64,000 nt of DNA from Nymphaea colorata (taxonomy: Eukaryota > Streptophyta > Magnoliopsida > Nymphaeales > Nymphaeaceae), in contig NC_045139.1 in NCBI RefSeq assembly GCF_008831285.2, forward strand, positions 1,620,704 to 1,684,703. Reading direction: 5' to 3'. The notes under the pieces are model-generated. The model was given only the letters and a program-made list of their open reading frames with translations. It was not told where the DNA came from and searched no databases. Positions within the stretch are counted from its first letter, which is position 1. Each line of letters begins with the position of its first letter. Below are positions 14,055 through 28,400 of the stretch, piece after piece. The position numbers and the translations under genes were made by a program.

Positions 14055-15791
14055 GTAAGAATAAAATGAGAAAATATAATAATATTCTTTGTGGGCAACG
14101 TTCGTAATCACTAAAAATCATCACATTTTTTAAGAATATCTTGATTTTATAATCAGATCTTCTAAGATAGATACGATACCAAGAGAAACCGTTATCTTGG
14201 AAAATTCACTTGCTTTGCAGAATATCCTCAATGCAAACTTTTTTTCATTTTCATGTTATGCATGTGCAAGCAGACGTTTTCTCCATATTTCCTGCGAAAA
14301 CTACAAATTTTGAAGCGTGAGATGCTTTCCTCATGCCTTTTTTTTTTTCTTCAAGGACTGGGATCAAGGGATTATGGGCACCAGTGCAGAATGTTTATGA
14401 GAAGCTGGTGCGCCCGTAGGGCTGCTACTTCATAAAACAGGCACAGAGACTTAATGGTGTAGAAAAAACTAAAAATCTTCATCACGAGCACTATGTGAAA
14501 AAAACTTCGGCCGGGCAGGATATTGATAAGCATACATCAGTGAAGAGTCCAATTAATTGCTTCCTATCGTTATTTATTGCACCTACTTCCAGCTGCCATC
14601 TAGTAGTCTTGCAGATTCCCCAGGGTTGACCCCTCTCACAATTAAAAGATGCTGCTACCATATGTTGATTATCAATTCACAATCATGTAATGGCAATGAA
14701 AGGGCAATACTCGTTACTGATTTTTAGATATGTTAACAAATGATTGTGGAAATAACTATATTTTAGCTGGTATTAAGCTAATTTTAGTATGAAGTACTAA
14801 TGCTGCATTTACTGGGTGTATTCCTAGCAATTAAGCACCAGAGAAGACATACAAGTTTTGTATGCATCGGATTAACTCAATCCAGCTTGGAAGGATCGTG
14901 CTTGGTCAGGTAATTCATTACAGAATTGGCAATATTGGCTGCTGATCTTCTTTGGATCTGCTAATAGATGAGCCCAGAAAATGCCTATATTTTAGTTTGT
15001 ATTTACTTAATTGAAGTACCAAGTATTACAGCAGCATTTACTAGTACACCCTAGCAAGTGAAGACACACTGATGTTGCATAACTTGACCGGCGTCCTCCA
15101 CGTAGCAACCGAAGAGTACGTGTCCGGACTAAAACTCGTACGCAATGCACCAACACACGTATTAGATTCACGTGACACGTTCGCACAAGCCGCACCGATT
15201 ATCCGGTATACAAGCCAAACTTTTTGTGAATTGTTTGCGGAAAAGTGTCCTCATTCGAAGGCGTGGTGCCACACAACCTCTTCTTGCAGGTTCTCACCCT
15301 TAACCCTTTCCAAGAATAAAGATGATCTGTCCTAAAGTTGCAAACCTTCAATTTCCACATCATGCATGACTCCATGCACAACATGCATTCTGCATTGACA
15401 CTCACTTGAGATCAAATGTACAGCTGTGAAAGTTGTTCCCATGAGTTTAACCTAGGGTAACATGCAATTTCCACAGAATCACATCGAATTTGAGCAACAT
15501 CATGGTAGTGCCCATTCAGTCAATTTTTGCATGACAATCATTTAAAATGTGTGCAATGGAGAGAAGTAGATAAAGCATAGTACTAAAAATGCCAGACTTT
15601 AGGTCTTACCCTAACATTGTGGGGCCTCAGTATGATGGCAGGCTTATCTTATATGAGATGCACCCAAAAAATGCATGAACATGACTAGACCACGTATACA
15701 TAGGCAGCATATCTTCACCTACCGGTGCTTCAAGGATAGAGTATCCAAACAGGCAAAGCCCTCAATATATGTATATATGTAGGAGGGGAGG

Positions 15792-15957
15792 CAGTGACAG
15801 CGCTAGAAATTTGTGAGGAATGGGCACTAATATAAGAAATCATAGATTTGAAGGACACCAATATGTAATAAACTAAACTATGTGAAGGAACCAATATGTA
15901 ATAAAATATATTATGTGGGCCCGTGAAGGCAACTGCCCATACCTAGCTCCACCACTG
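15792..15957. mobile_element. hAT-type MITE, same family as 51050-51214
   Basis: It begins CAGTGACAGCGCTAGAAATTT and ends GCCCATACCTAGCTCCACCACTG. Its length (166 bp), both ends and the GGCAACTGCCCA core match the cleaner copy at 51050. The target-site duplication is decayed in a G-rich flank. Confidence 0.6.
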
Positions 15958-17335
15958 GGAGAGGAGGGGATGGGATCATACCACCCTAATGATAAGTGAG
16001 ATTTTTTTAATAGGCAGCACCAAAGGAAAAGGGAAGGTATACAAGAAACCACATCTGAAAACTGTGAGGCTCATCTTTGGAGTTCCTGTAAGCATATTCA
16101 CAAAATTTTGATTAGATTGGCTCCACCAACCAACCTCATATCTTTGGAGATAAACTTTTGATCGGATTGTCCAATTATCAGTTGCAGCAGACACAAGGGA
16201 AGGTCCATCTTTTCACACATACATCCCAATCATTGAACAAAATAATAGAGAATCAATGTTATCATTAAGGTTTCCATCTGAAACGAAAGGTTCAAGGCAC
16301 CTATCCAGCTACTATTTCTTGAGGCTTACACAACTCAAACATGTGCAATGAATCAAATGTAGGCATGGGTCTTCTTCCTATAGCTGTCCCCATGGAAAAG
16401 AGGTTGCAGAACTATTTGCCATAGGTCCTCGCCCTCTCTCTCTCTAACTGCACCAACATTAATTACTTCTACTTTTTTTTTTCTTTTAATATAGAGCACA
16501 AGATTACATGCGCCATGAAAAACCCAGAATCTGGCACTGTACGGTCTGGACTGCAGCATGCTCAAACTGTGGAACCCCCTCACTGAAAAATCTTGAGATG
16601 TATCGACCTGTTAGCCAACTCATGTGATGTAACGTATCTAGAGAGAGAGAGGTCATTGCTCTCCCTTTTTTAACCTTTCTAAAAATTAACAACGTGAAAA
16701 CTTTACTCTGAAAGTGAAGGACTTTAAGGAGTGTGAAGGCCATACTGCTGCGGGAGACAGCATTAAATTGACAGAACAGAAGCAGAGCTATTGAGATCGC
16801 CTTCAGTACAGCAAACACACAACAGATTAGAATGGCTTCTTTTATTTTACTCAGTCATTCATTTCTTTCTTTTTCTTCCTCGACCTGGGTAGGTGAAATA
16901 AAGATCGAGATCTGCAGTACAACAATGAAACTGGAGAAGAATGGCCTCCTCCAACCTGGACAAGGAGGAGTAAAAATGGGGAGCTGGAGAATTTAGATTA
17001 GGAGTAAAAGGGCACGGACGTGGCTCATTTGAAAGTGGGGACTAATTTTAGCTGTTTGCCTTTTCAGTGTCGTACGTCTTTAGCATCTGATAGCCTTCAG
17101 TCTGAGAGCCAGAGATCTGGAAGCCGTGTTGTGCGTACTGTTTTCTTTCTGACAAAATCAAGGTGGGGTATCCATGCCATTCCCAAATGGTACCTCCACC
17201 ACAAGTCCTTCTCTCTCTCTCATGACTTTGCTTTATTATGGTTGTCTAGATAGATACTAAAAGTAGATGAAGTCTCCACTTGACAAAGCAAATCTCCCTT
17301 CAATCATGCTTTACACTATTGTTTCTCTATCACGA

Positions 17336-17632
17336 TCAAGGTGTTCGGCCTGCTAATGGGTACATCTCTTTACTCAAGTAGGGTATTAAATTTAGAATTT
17401 GAGAGTTGAAGGTCAAGAGTTCATTACCAGACAGTACATCTGCGTTGCAGATCTGGAAGAAGTTTGACCAAGCCCTACAGGTCGCAGACCAAGGATCAAG
17501 CCTTAAACATCCTGTTCTGCACTCAGAGCTTTCAGGGACAACCATGTAGGCCTTCATGGTTGGGCTCATCTGGAATTTAGCTTCCGCCAGGGCAGCCGCA
17601 TTAAGCGGCCCAGTCTTCAGAAGGTTCCCCAT
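17336..17632 (-). other. Hypothetical open frame, 98 codons
   Basis: An uninterrupted frame from ATG with balanced, Cys- and Pro-containing composition (MGNLLKTGPLNAAALAEAKF, later SSECRTGCLRLDPWSATC). Its C-terminal third looks like random AT-rich translation. I do not recognise it. It may be a small gene, an exon remnant or chance. Confidence 0.2.
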
Positions 17633-17845
17633 TGTTACAGAAGAAGGCGAGGACGCAATTGGTTGTTAAAATCTGGACTTGCTTGAATTTGCACTTCTCA
17701 AGTCCAAAACATTATGATCGATTTATTTAAACATATTAAAGTTGCTCTCGACTGATTTCAAGATATCATATAATCCCCAAAGAACGTGTGGCACTTCTAC
17801 AGCGTCGGACAACCAACAGATCATTCTTTTGTTCAAATGTAGCAA

Positions 17846-17847
<2 letters not shown>

Positions 17848-17896
<49 letters not shown>

Positions 17897-17913
17897 GAGA
17901 GAGAGAGAGAGAG
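17848..17913. repeat. (GT)19-(TA)n-(GA)n microsatellite
   Basis: Three dinucleotide runs in direct succession. Frames rich in Cys-Val or Thr-His here are artefacts. Confidence 0.95.
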
Positions 17914-20900
17914 CATTGTGTGTCCCAAGTTTCATGTGTCTCAATGTCTACCCCCAAAATATCCAATAAACTGATGGATGTGTAGTATATTTTGACAGAT
18001 GGGATCTAAATATGATAGATGGGAACTAAATAATTCACTTAACGAACACAAATTTTAAAATGCAGCAGCCGGACGTGGAAGGAAGAAGATTAAGCACATA
18101 TAATTCAATAGTTCATGCATCAAAATTTAAGGAGTAAAAATTCATAAATGTATCTCCACAAATATAATCACAAGACAAGCATAATTTTTAACAGGGCCAT
18201 ATTCCGGCAGGCCAATTTTTTCTGATACGACTTCACTGATGAGAAGGGATAACACAAATAAGTTTGGGAAAGAAGAAAATGAAACCCAACACAGATTGAT
18301 TTTGTGACTCCCATTATTAAAACCGTTTTGACTGTAAAATCCTTATAAAGATGACTATTGGACTTCCATCATTTTCTTTTGAACATGTAGATTAATCTGG
18401 CTGAGCACATTCATGAAATCAAACTGTCTCAACAACGTGAGATCCTAACTACCAATGATCATGAAAAAATATAAGGGAGAGAGACAATCCTGAAAAGCTT
18501 GTGTTTCAAAGAGACCTAAACACCTTAACTAATACAATATATGTTTATACCTTAATTTGAACACACAGAAAACCCTTCATTGTGTACTTTTTACGGGGCA
18601 AAGCTTTGATTTGGACAAGTTTTATAGGAAACTTGAACCCTAGATGCTGGAAAGAAACTAATGTTGAAAAGAGAGGCTTAAATAGGGTGACTTGGGTCAC
18701 TTCACGGTTACCAGCAGTGACAGCAAAAATACACTTGGTCAAGGAAAGCACAACATGCAAGGTTCCTCCCAAGAATAATGGTGTTTGTAAGGCATATTAA
18801 AAACATACTACTTCCTGCGATAAAGTCTTTCAATAAACTGACCACATAAGTAATCAGGAACACTCAGTACCAAAATGACTGAGAGACATGGAACGGAAGA
18901 CAGAAAGTAAATACAAACAGCGAAAGTAAGAAAGGATCCATCTCAAAGCAGGGAAGATGAGACCTGGGATGCTTCCTTTTGGGTAAGATGGGATAGGTGG
19001 CAACGTCAAATTAATGAAGCTCTGACAACAGAAAAAAAAAGGCATCTCTGACCGGGGGATTTCTATCAGATATTAAAATAGTACATCTGATGGACATACA
19101 TGTAAAAGCAGTAAATTCATGAATGCATGTTAAAGTCATCCTCGTTGTTTGACCAGAAACAACTGCTTTATTTGTATATAACAAACTACCACCACTACTT
19201 ACTGCTCTGTCAAAGGCTCAAAGCGTATTCCTCGGTCCACAAGTTGGGTCATTCTGTAGGCTTATGCGACAAATACTGGACAGATACAATAAAAAAATAA
19301 TCAATATAATTAAAGCCGTAAGAAGTTTAAATCCATATAATGTAAAGATGAATAAAACCTTCGCCCTGCAGACAGATTCTTCACAGTATGGCACAACATG
19401 GATTGCCTCAATTTTCTAAAATCCATCTCCATGGTAAATGCAAATTGTCAATATCAACATATTGCCATTTCAAATCCATAAGGAAATTATTATCCAGCCT
19501 TTCAAAACCAAGGGAAAATTTTAGATAAAATAACAATTGGAAGGGTCTCCTAGTGTGAAACAAACAACTTTTTACAAGTGTCGCGTAATCCTGTTTATTT
19601 TCAATCCATTACAAGGACATACAAGAGTTCTATGTAGAAATTCCTCAACTGAGTAAACACAATTACCTATCGATGCTGAATCCGTATATCAAGGTCTATA
19701 AAGTTCACAATTTAAATGCAATCTTTACTGCAACCAAATAACAGGAATTCAAAAGAGTATATTCCTATAATGTGAGAAATAATTAATTTCATACTTTACA
19801 GCCACCATGAACATCTCCATTGGGTCATGACTAATAAGTGGAAACTGCATAATTACTTCGATGAACTTTTATGGTCACTAAAAATCAATATGGTTGGTGA
19901 CAACTAATGCAGGTCTATTCATCCACCAAACCCCTATATGAGGCTTGAAGGTGGTCGTGAGCTAGATACAGCTGGAGTTAATGCTAACCAACTTTGCTTA
20001 CCAAGTTTTTCCACATTTTCATCTTCAATTATTTGCCATCATGAAGGATAAAAAGAGAGAGAAGGTGGTTCAAAATTTTCATTTCTTTTTTGTTTCCGTA
20101 TGCACATGTGCACTTTACAGGAACCTTAAAGAAGAAAACTAGAAAAATGCATAAAATTTTGCTGAAGAAAAGAAAACAATAATTTGGAGAAATCATGATA
20201 AGAAAGGCTACTGAAGATGAAGTGAGAGATTGAAACTTAACCATTTTCAGAATCCCAATTAGAAATGGTATGAGGTTGGTTATTCCTTTCCCTTCCACTA
20301 AGGAGATACATTCATTGTTCATTAAACCTTCATGCTAAGGGCTAGCTAATATTGACAATCAGCATCATCAACCTTCTCCTAGCATTATCCATTGACAAAC
20401 TTTCTCCACCCTTGTATGGGTTCTCAACATCAAGCCCCTCCTAGTGCAAAAGATTATTCATAATTGCCAAAGTAAATTTGTTCTCTCATCCCAAACTTGA
20501 TGCAGATCTCAAGTTTGTTACAAATTTTTATTTGGATCAGAGAACCTTTGTTAGATCAAGACCAAAAAATGAAACCATTAGAAGTTGTTATATTCAGCCA
20601 ATGCATACAAAATGCCAACAAACCTAGCACAGATCCTTCAGAAGGCACAGAATTGGTCGCAGTCTCATTCCCAAATTTTTGACGTGCTAATCCATTATCT
20701 AACATTTACAGTGAATGATTCACTTTGGCAGTGAAGAGACAAGTCCCACATTCCTCTTAGTGGATAACACGCATCAGAGAGGAGGCTTTGATGTATACAT
20801 TAGATTTTAGAAAAATATAAAAGTTGAATACCTTGCATCACTGAAAAACTTTGAATACCTTGCTTTGCAGAAAAACTTTACGAGGAAAGAGGAATCAAGT

Positions 20901-23539
20901 TTTCAGCCAACACCAGATCCAAGGCATGTCACAAAAAAACAATGAAAAACATGTCTAGAAGTTATGATTGACCAAATTGTACCTGGACCTATGACTACAG
21001 ACAGAGTTGTTACTCCAAAGCCCACATGGATTAGTGCTCTCTCTGATTTAAGCACATTTTCTTGTTTAACATTATACCACCATGTAAAGTGCCTGTAAAG
21101 AAATGCCAGGCTTTCTAGATTTCTAACGTGGAAGATGCTGAATTAAAAGGGTGGCATGATCGCGTGAGTGCACAAAGGAACACCCAAAAAAATCATTTCA
21201 TTTACCAACGAAAATCTTCCACATGGTATTTTGTCCCCTGATGAGAATGTTGAAGAACTAGAAATTAACACAACGAACACAGAGCTCATTCCTGAAACAA
21301 AGAGGAATCCAACAACTTCTGGAGCAACTTGGTTCACCCACAATAGCATTATCTTTTGAACTCCACAAGCATTTACCTGCTGCAAAAAAGCAAAAAGCAA
21401 ATCAGATTCACATACTGATAAGTGCATGAGAGGATTGTTAGACACAACTATGAGCAGTAAATGAAACCACACATGCACCCTTTCCGCAACTAAAAACAGC
21501 TTCAGTAACCAATTATAGAACTTGTGAAGAAAGGTAGCATATGAGGGATGAAAATTATCAACTCTGATCCTGGCTAATTTGAAACTTAGTGGAATATTAA
21601 TTAACAACATGACTACAGTACCATAATAAATAATTAACAACTCTGGTCCTGGCTAATATGGGAACGTATCACGAGTAACACTCAATACAGCATAATACAC
21701 TCAAGAAATTATTAGTTTTCTAAAAGTTATGTTACACAATATAGACAATTGTGTAATATAACATGTTGTGTGATATGCCACGTTACATAAATAAGACACT
21801 AATCAGCCAACCCTTCGAGACCAACCATCTTAGTCTCAGAAACTACTGAGCAATTCACTAGGTAAAGTAAAGCCAAAAAGAAAATTACTTTTCCCTAACC
21901 AAATTATAACAAATAGAGAATTCCTGTTCATGAGATACACGAAGCTCAAAGCAGAGCAGAGTCTGCAACATTATTATAACTGTGATGACCATTCATTCCG
22001 CACAACCCAACCCCTGCTTCACCAGGTTTATGAACAAGTCAGTAGCAGATCTAGACATTTGAATACAAGAACATTGTCTAGGCTTTGCCTCATCTGATAT
22101 GTGACCTAACAGCTGCTCCATCCCAAACCAAACAAGAAGCCCAAGTGAGTTGGAAACTGTATGAGCCCTATACTTACAGCTGGTTTGCATTGAAAGGGTG
22201 AATGGTAAGAATAAATTGAACAGCCACTACAAGGATATTAAATTCTCCTAACTTAGTTATCAGGATGCATTTTTAAGTGATCAAGATTAGGCAGAGGTCA
22301 AAAGTTTCTACACTAAACCCTATCATCAGTTGAACGCCAAGCAATTTCTAGCATAGATGGTCTAAATAGGTATGTATTTCATACCATAATAGACTACATT
22401 CAACCCAAAAAAAAAAAGTTCGTGCATGCCCATACATGGATATACAACTTTGTGCATGCATGTGATATAAAATATCAGTCCATGTGGCATCGGTAGCTTT
22501 TATACATATAACAAAAAGTAGAACTTTCTTAACATGTAAAATTAGAAAAAAAATGGGAAAATCACTTATTTAGAATTAAGCTACTTCCTTAGGAATTCAT
22601 CCTCCCAAACTACCATACGTGCATGGATATAGTGTGCATGCAAACAAGCTCACAGCATTCCCTGTGAAGGGTTCAAGAGTACGCTTTCTCACTATTAGGT
22701 CTTATGAATGTTTAAAGCGAGAAATTTATAAGAATTGAAAGTTCCAAGCAGCTGAGTGTAACACATAAACACAATGACACTGTGTGATCATTCCACGTAT
22801 TCTGGACAGTCTGTCCCTTTTAAGAACATTTTGGGAACCAAAGAAAAGATCTCGGGTATTACAATCCATGCAGACGAAATATGTGTATACGAACATGTGC
22901 TTGCGCATGCATTGACAGCGTACTTGCATATCTGAACGGTGACACAATTACGCATGATTTGGACCTGGATTTGTGGAACTAACAGCACGAATCGGATCCA
23001 AAGTTTGAGTATATACAGTGTAAAGTTTTCAAATTGTTCAAGGTTGGACTGTACCTACAGCCGTCAACGGGACGGGGCAAGTAGACCAATTTGAATTACA
23101 GCTACCGAAGGAAGAGAATCAACTAGTGACTGCTAAGGAACCATCCAAACTGTTTTCGTCACCGTATCCAGCAAGCAATTACTCGGTATCACTTCTACAT
23201 GTTTGCTCCTTAAACCGTATCATTTATGTCACCGGTCGTTAAAACCACGAGCTGTCCCAACATGGAAGCTCCCATACCTCAAATACGGAACTTACCGATC
23301 TCATCGTCAATAAAATAAAGTAACTGTAGCAGCCATTTCCTGCATCTAGCAAGTATACTCAATAACCAAATAAAAAATTCCTCCTAAATCCATTGTGAAG
23401 CTAAAAGGTTCTTACAACAAGCGCAACGATTCAAGTCGATTGGAGTCGTAATCAAATTTACAAAGCAGAAAAAGAAGAATTTTTTCAATGACCTTTTAAT
23501 TCACACATGATTCTTCCTTCTGCAAGAGAACTGTCCGCT

Positions 23540-24106
23540 CTAGACGATAGAGACCTTTGCTCCCACCTCCTCGAGCTTCTTCTTCGCATCCTCTGCCTCC
23601 TCCTTCGAGATGCCTTCCCTGAACTTCTTCGGCAGGCCCTCGATGAGCTCCTTGGCCTCCTTCAGCGCGAGGTTGGTGATAGCCCTCACCACCTTGATGG
23701 TCGCAATTCTTGCGTTGCTTGGCACATCCTCAATCACCACATCAAACTCAGTTTTCTCCTCGACCACAGGCGCCGCTGCCTCCGCGGCAGCACCAGGCGC
23801 CACCCCGACAGCAGCGGGCGCGAATGCGGCTGGAGAGACGCCAAGCTCCTCCTGGAGGTAGTCAGAGAGCGACCGGGCCTCCTCGAGGGTCAGGAGCTTG
23901 ATCTCTTGGCCCAATTTTTCAATCTTGGGCGAGACGGCGACAGCGCAGACAGGCCGAAGAAGGACGGAGCTCCGCCTCCCGTAGCCAGGGTGTCTAGTGA
24001 TGCTCGTCCCGAAAGTGAGCTTCCCGGGAGAGGCTCGAAAGCGGGAAGTGATGGAGGAGCTAGGGGAGACGGAAAGGAAGGAATTGGTGGAGAGCGAAAC
24101 CGCCAT
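23540..24106 (-). CDS. RPL12: Plastid ribosomal protein bL12c (L7/L12)
   Basis: Nuclear-encoded stalk protein of the chloroplast 50S subunit; it recruits translation factors and works as dimers bound to uL10. Single exon, 188 residues. Residues 1 to about 54 form a Ser/Arg-rich chloroplast transit peptide. The N-terminal dimerisation part is about 58-92 ([20 protein letters not shown]), followed by an Ala/Pro hinge (92-114) and the C-terminal globular domain (117-188), with the typical [20 protein letters not shown] and [20 protein letters not shown]. It ends [10 protein letters not shown] as in other plant copies. The start is the first ATG, giving a full transit peptide. CT/GA runs lie upstream at 24166-24187 and 24245-24263, probably in the leader or promoter. 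Antisense frames over the gene are shadows. Confidence 0.96.
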   Translation of the reverse strand: MAVSLSTNSFLSVSPSSSITSRFRASPGKLTFGTSITRHPGYGRRSSVLLRPVCAVAVSPKIEKLGQEIKLLTLEEARSLSDYLQEELGVSPAAFAPAAVGVAPGAAAEAAAPVVEEKTEFDVVIEDVPSNARIATIKVVRAITNLALKEAKELIEGLPKKFREGISKEEAEDAKKKLEEVGAKVSIV

Positions 24107-25411
24107 TTTCTGCTTTTAGCTTTTCCTTTGCTCTGTTCCTTCAACTCTACCTCCCTCTCTCTCACTTTCTCTCTCTCTCTCTCTCTCTGAGAAATGCCGG
24201 AGTTGCAGATGGGTTTTGGATAAGGAGGGGAGAGGGAAAATAGAAGAGAGAGAGAGAGAGAGAGCGGGGATTGGGGAGGTCGACGCTCGACGGCCGATGG
24301 CCGTTGGCCTCTTGGTTGCCACGCTTATATCGGTGAAGTTTAATGGATCGGGCTGTGCTCGTACCTGATAAAGTTGAACGATTTTGACCCGGATTAGAAA
24401 CCGAAATTTTTGGTCCAAATGTACCAATGAGTGATGCAGACCGGGCGGATTGGAGCATGCTCATACAGACCCGAACCGAAAACTCATAATTGGTCAGAGG
24501 CAAGTGAAAATTTAACAAAGTAGCGTTGTTAATATCCACCACCCGCATCTGCCTACCCATATGATGCATGGCTGATGCAGGTTTAGCTCCACCAGATTCC
24601 ACAAGGTTATGTGGAGCGTTAAAAGCATAATCTGCCTTGTAAGATGTGTGTCTTCGCATGTTGAACCCAATTCTCAGCTCAAGATTGAATGTAAATCCAA
24701 TAGCTGTTACAACAAAACCGAAGTAGACTAAAGCGTTTGATCTTAAACCATCTTGTAGACAGCTTACAACCAGTAAAGATGCACAGTACTTAGTTACATG
24801 TTATTAATCTTGTAGAATTTTAAAGACGATGCTATTGTCAAGCCATTCTCACATTAGGAAACATTGACCACTTGCGTCGCTAATTAAATGTCCTGAATTT
24901 ACATTTAATGGGTCAGGCCTAAATTTGGAGCCTGATATAAATGGTTGTGGTTTTGAGATTTTCCCTTGTTTGGCTGTAAGGATTTTGACAGAAAAGATGA
25001 GAAAAGCCCCGGTCAAGAGCAAAAGGCAATCAGATTTTCAAACAACGGTGCTTGTTGCCTGGTCTCAACTGAAACTCGCCGACTTGCAAGACATTGATCA
25101 AATCGCTACAAGAATTATAAAGAGGAACTCAAGGAACTTCTAACTTCTGCTTCCATAATTTTAGAGCAATAGGCTTTTACATTATTCATTTACATCATTA
25201 AGCTTATGATATGATCATAGGATAGCACATCAAAGTACAAAACCTGAAGTGTATTGGCTTGTTACCAGGCACGACGTCCCGAACAATTCACAAACTGCCA
25301 TCTTTCTGTTTAGTCCTGAGGAGCTTTTTAAGAGGCTCATCAATCATTATAATACTCATCATATTGTAATAATCTAATGAACAATTGAACTCTTTGCATG
25401 TGTAGCTCTCC
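24107..25411. other. Intergenic between bL12c and PANK2
   Basis: Holds the bL12c leader/promoter (CT-rich, up to about 24300) and the PANK2 3' untranslated region (below 25411). Both genes are on the minus strand. No other gene is supported. Confidence 0.5.
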
Positions 25412-28400
25412 TCAGGAAGCAGGTTCATACCGGCAGACACAGTCGTATATGTTCCCATTTACAAGCTGCGCAGCCAATCTCTGATTCTTCAACATAGCAA
25501 GCTGAAAAAATAAAGAGTTTTCCACGTATCAGCTGACCAACGAGTTTAACTTAAACTTTGAGGAGCAGAATCATGGTGCACATGAATGATTAGAAGGCCA
25601 AAACAAGAATTTGCTTACTTTCAGAGCATCACATTTGAAACGGGCATTGAAGTTGGTGTGCAGAGCACGACCCATGCCTTCCAAGATGATCTACACCATG
25701 TGGCATCTTAGTAAATAGCAGTTCCATCAGAAAAAGGTGTCCAGCAACCAAAACATATCTCATAGAACGCGAAGCACAAACGCACCACTTGAATATGTAA
25801 GTCATAAAGCCGTCTAGCACAATGAAGAATCTAAACACCCAACTTAAAGAACTAAGGCAGGGCAAATAATTTGTCACTGAGGTCATAAAGTACTTCCTAC
25901 ACAGCTCCACCATTCAACTTCTGGTGATTCTAAGTGATGAAAGACCTTAGAATGACTGGGCATTTATTCCATGTTAGAACGACCATGAATATTCTCCCAG
26001 GAATGAAACTAAATAAAATACTTTTGAATTTTCATCGCATTACATACAGGTATTATATAACTACTTGACAGAAGGAACAATGTGTTTTGTGCACCAAGGA
26101 CTAGCCATTGCTTTAACTGCCGTCCAGTATTATAGAAGCTCATGAAAACCGTGCAAAAGTTTCTACTCATGTATCAGACATGAGACCAAAATACTCTTCA
26201 AGAGAATGATTTCAAAATTATTGTCGGATGTGATTCACCAAAGGATTAGCCTTTAAAGTATCCGGTAAAATATTTGCCTCTACCACCATTAAGGTGAAGG
26301 TATTGTCAAATGCAAGTCTTGGCTGCATACTATCATAAACGGAACTTGTATGATTGAATTTATCTGATTTTGTGCAGATCGTCAATTAGTAATCCTTCTA
26401 AGCAAAATACAATTTATTCTGATGGAGAACTAAAAAACGATGAAAGACTTTTAGCTATCAAAAAAGGTGTGAAAATGATAAACAAAACATGGACAAAAAT
26501 GAGAACTATCCTTCCCAGTGTTTAGAAGCAAAATCTCACCAGGTCTGCGTCTTTTGCAACAGAAGCAAGATCTGGACTAATTTGTCTGAAGTCAATGCAT
26601 GGGCTCCCATGGCCATTTTCAACAACCCATAAAGACGCTACAGAAGACAAATCTTTCCCAGACGTGTCATCAACCTTGGCAGTTGCATCTACTAGAAGTC
26701 CACCAGATTCAGCTGCCTTCTGAAGGATATCACAGTGCTGTACAGGTCAGAGAGGAAGAATCAGGCAGATGATAATTCTCAACCAACTCTCCACAATGAA
26801 GACCACAGGCACACTAAATAAATAGTAATATGAAGAGAACTGAATTACTTATTATAATGCAGACGATGGAATAGGAAATTGCAGCAAAATATAAAAATAT
26901 AACCATAAATACCGAACCTTAGCAGCCTTAGACACTATTTCAGGTATTTCACTTGCAGTGACATCATTTAAGGCAGGCAATGAATTTGCAACTAAAACCA
27001 CCTGCAAAAGAGTAAACAGATGAGTGTAGCTACATTGATTATGTAACATCACAGGGCCAAGTTAGGATGCTTATAGCAAAATATATGACTATCTACAATT
27101 CCCTAGAATACATATTGTAGGATGTCCTCTTTTAACCCAAAAGGGGATAGGAAAAATTATGTGATAAAACCCTGCGAAATGAAATAAGCCAGGCCAAGTG
27201 AATGAAAAGTATAATTTGTAGCTAAGCACCACGAACATTTATCAGATGGGACATCCCAATAAGGCAGATGATTTTAAATTGTCCATATGCAAAGGTATGT
27301 GACCTTGTGACTTTTTAACTACAGGTATTCCTGTGACTCATTTCTGGAAACCTCCAGTATCGAAGATTATATGCAGGTTTGAATGGCTTTTTGTGTTTCC
27401 ATCACAGCCTCAAAATTATGGATCACACAATGTATGATTAATTTTTTGCATTCATCTGATAAAGCAATGATTGAAACTTAAATTTCATTGATTAGTTACC
27501 ATTACTTTAAGTTCTGCTAGATGTCGGATTTGCCCATCTATTTTTCTCTTAGTGGACATTATGAATTACTAGCAACAAGGAATATCTCCTATTTGACTCC
27601 ATAACTTATGATCAGCATACTAGCATGCAAACATGTGCACTTGTGTGTGTAAGAGAGAGAAAGAGGGGAGACAAATCTCTAACGTAGAATCACAGACCAC
27701 AATGTGGATAACCGTATAGATTGGTATCAATGGTTCATTTACTTCAAAGGAGAGTTTGAATTGATGAAATCAAATGTTCAGATGAATGTCCAGATTGAAT
27801 CAAAATGTGGTTATAAAATGCAAGTTCTTTCATGGTTAGGTTAGAAAATGTTTCTAGTGTATAACCACAGTTAAGCCCCATAATTACAGTCACATTCACA
27901 TGAAATTGCACGAGTATGTAAAATTTAACATGTTGATATTGCATAGATGTTCGCTGAGATGCAGTACAAATAACTTAGATAGCAGTGGAGAATGCAATAC
28001 TTCACAATAATGATGAAAAAGAAGCACAGGTTTATGTTTGAAATGAAATATAATGGAAATATCCAGATTTCCGTAGCAGAAACAAGCACATCTGCCAGAA
28101 TTTCTTAATGTATATCTGATCTGAAAGGTGCTCTTATATTCCCTACTCGACTGAACAGAGAGAGTAACTGCGTCACATGAAAAATGGTCTTATATCTTGG
28201 CCTTATGACTGATGCAGGAACGTCAAAACAAATCCCTTTGATGGAAGATATGCTATAATTTCATCAACAAATCTGGTCAATGCAAATCTTGGAAAACCTA
28301 GCAACACTAGAAAAATCAGGTTTCTTATTTTTCACAGAATTGTTTCACATGATGGAAAACAAATTAGAGACCTCGCCACTCTAGATTAATTGAGTTGAAC

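Larger units (their letters stand above)
12722..23539. other. 10.8 kb without an assignable gene
   Basis: No frame shows a recognisable protein family. It holds one clear MITE (15792-15957), a (GT)n(TA)n(GA)n array (17848-17913), two exon-like open segments listed separately, and many short unconserved frames. The downstream half may contain an unrecognised gene with small exons; I could not assemble one. Confidence 0.45.

Noticed and set aside
14357-14420. Plus-strand segment GIKGLWAPVQNVYEKLVRP ending in a stop after a good splice acceptor.
   Set aside because: Only about 20 codons, and its frame does not match the phase of the candidate exon at 13906-14054.
19205-19245. Minus-strand tail MTQLVDRGIRFEPLTEQ ending in a stop, looking like a C-terminal exon.
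   Set aside because: Too short to support, with no upstream exon found that joins it.
21143-21640. 165-codon hydrophobic minus-strand frame.
   Set aside because: Composition is that of AT-rich intron-like DNA and both strands are open here. No motif and no convincing splice partners.
23507-24190. 227-codon frame on the plus strand over the bL12c gene.
   Set aside because: Antisense shadow of bL12c: the minus-strand frame matches the known protein over its full length.
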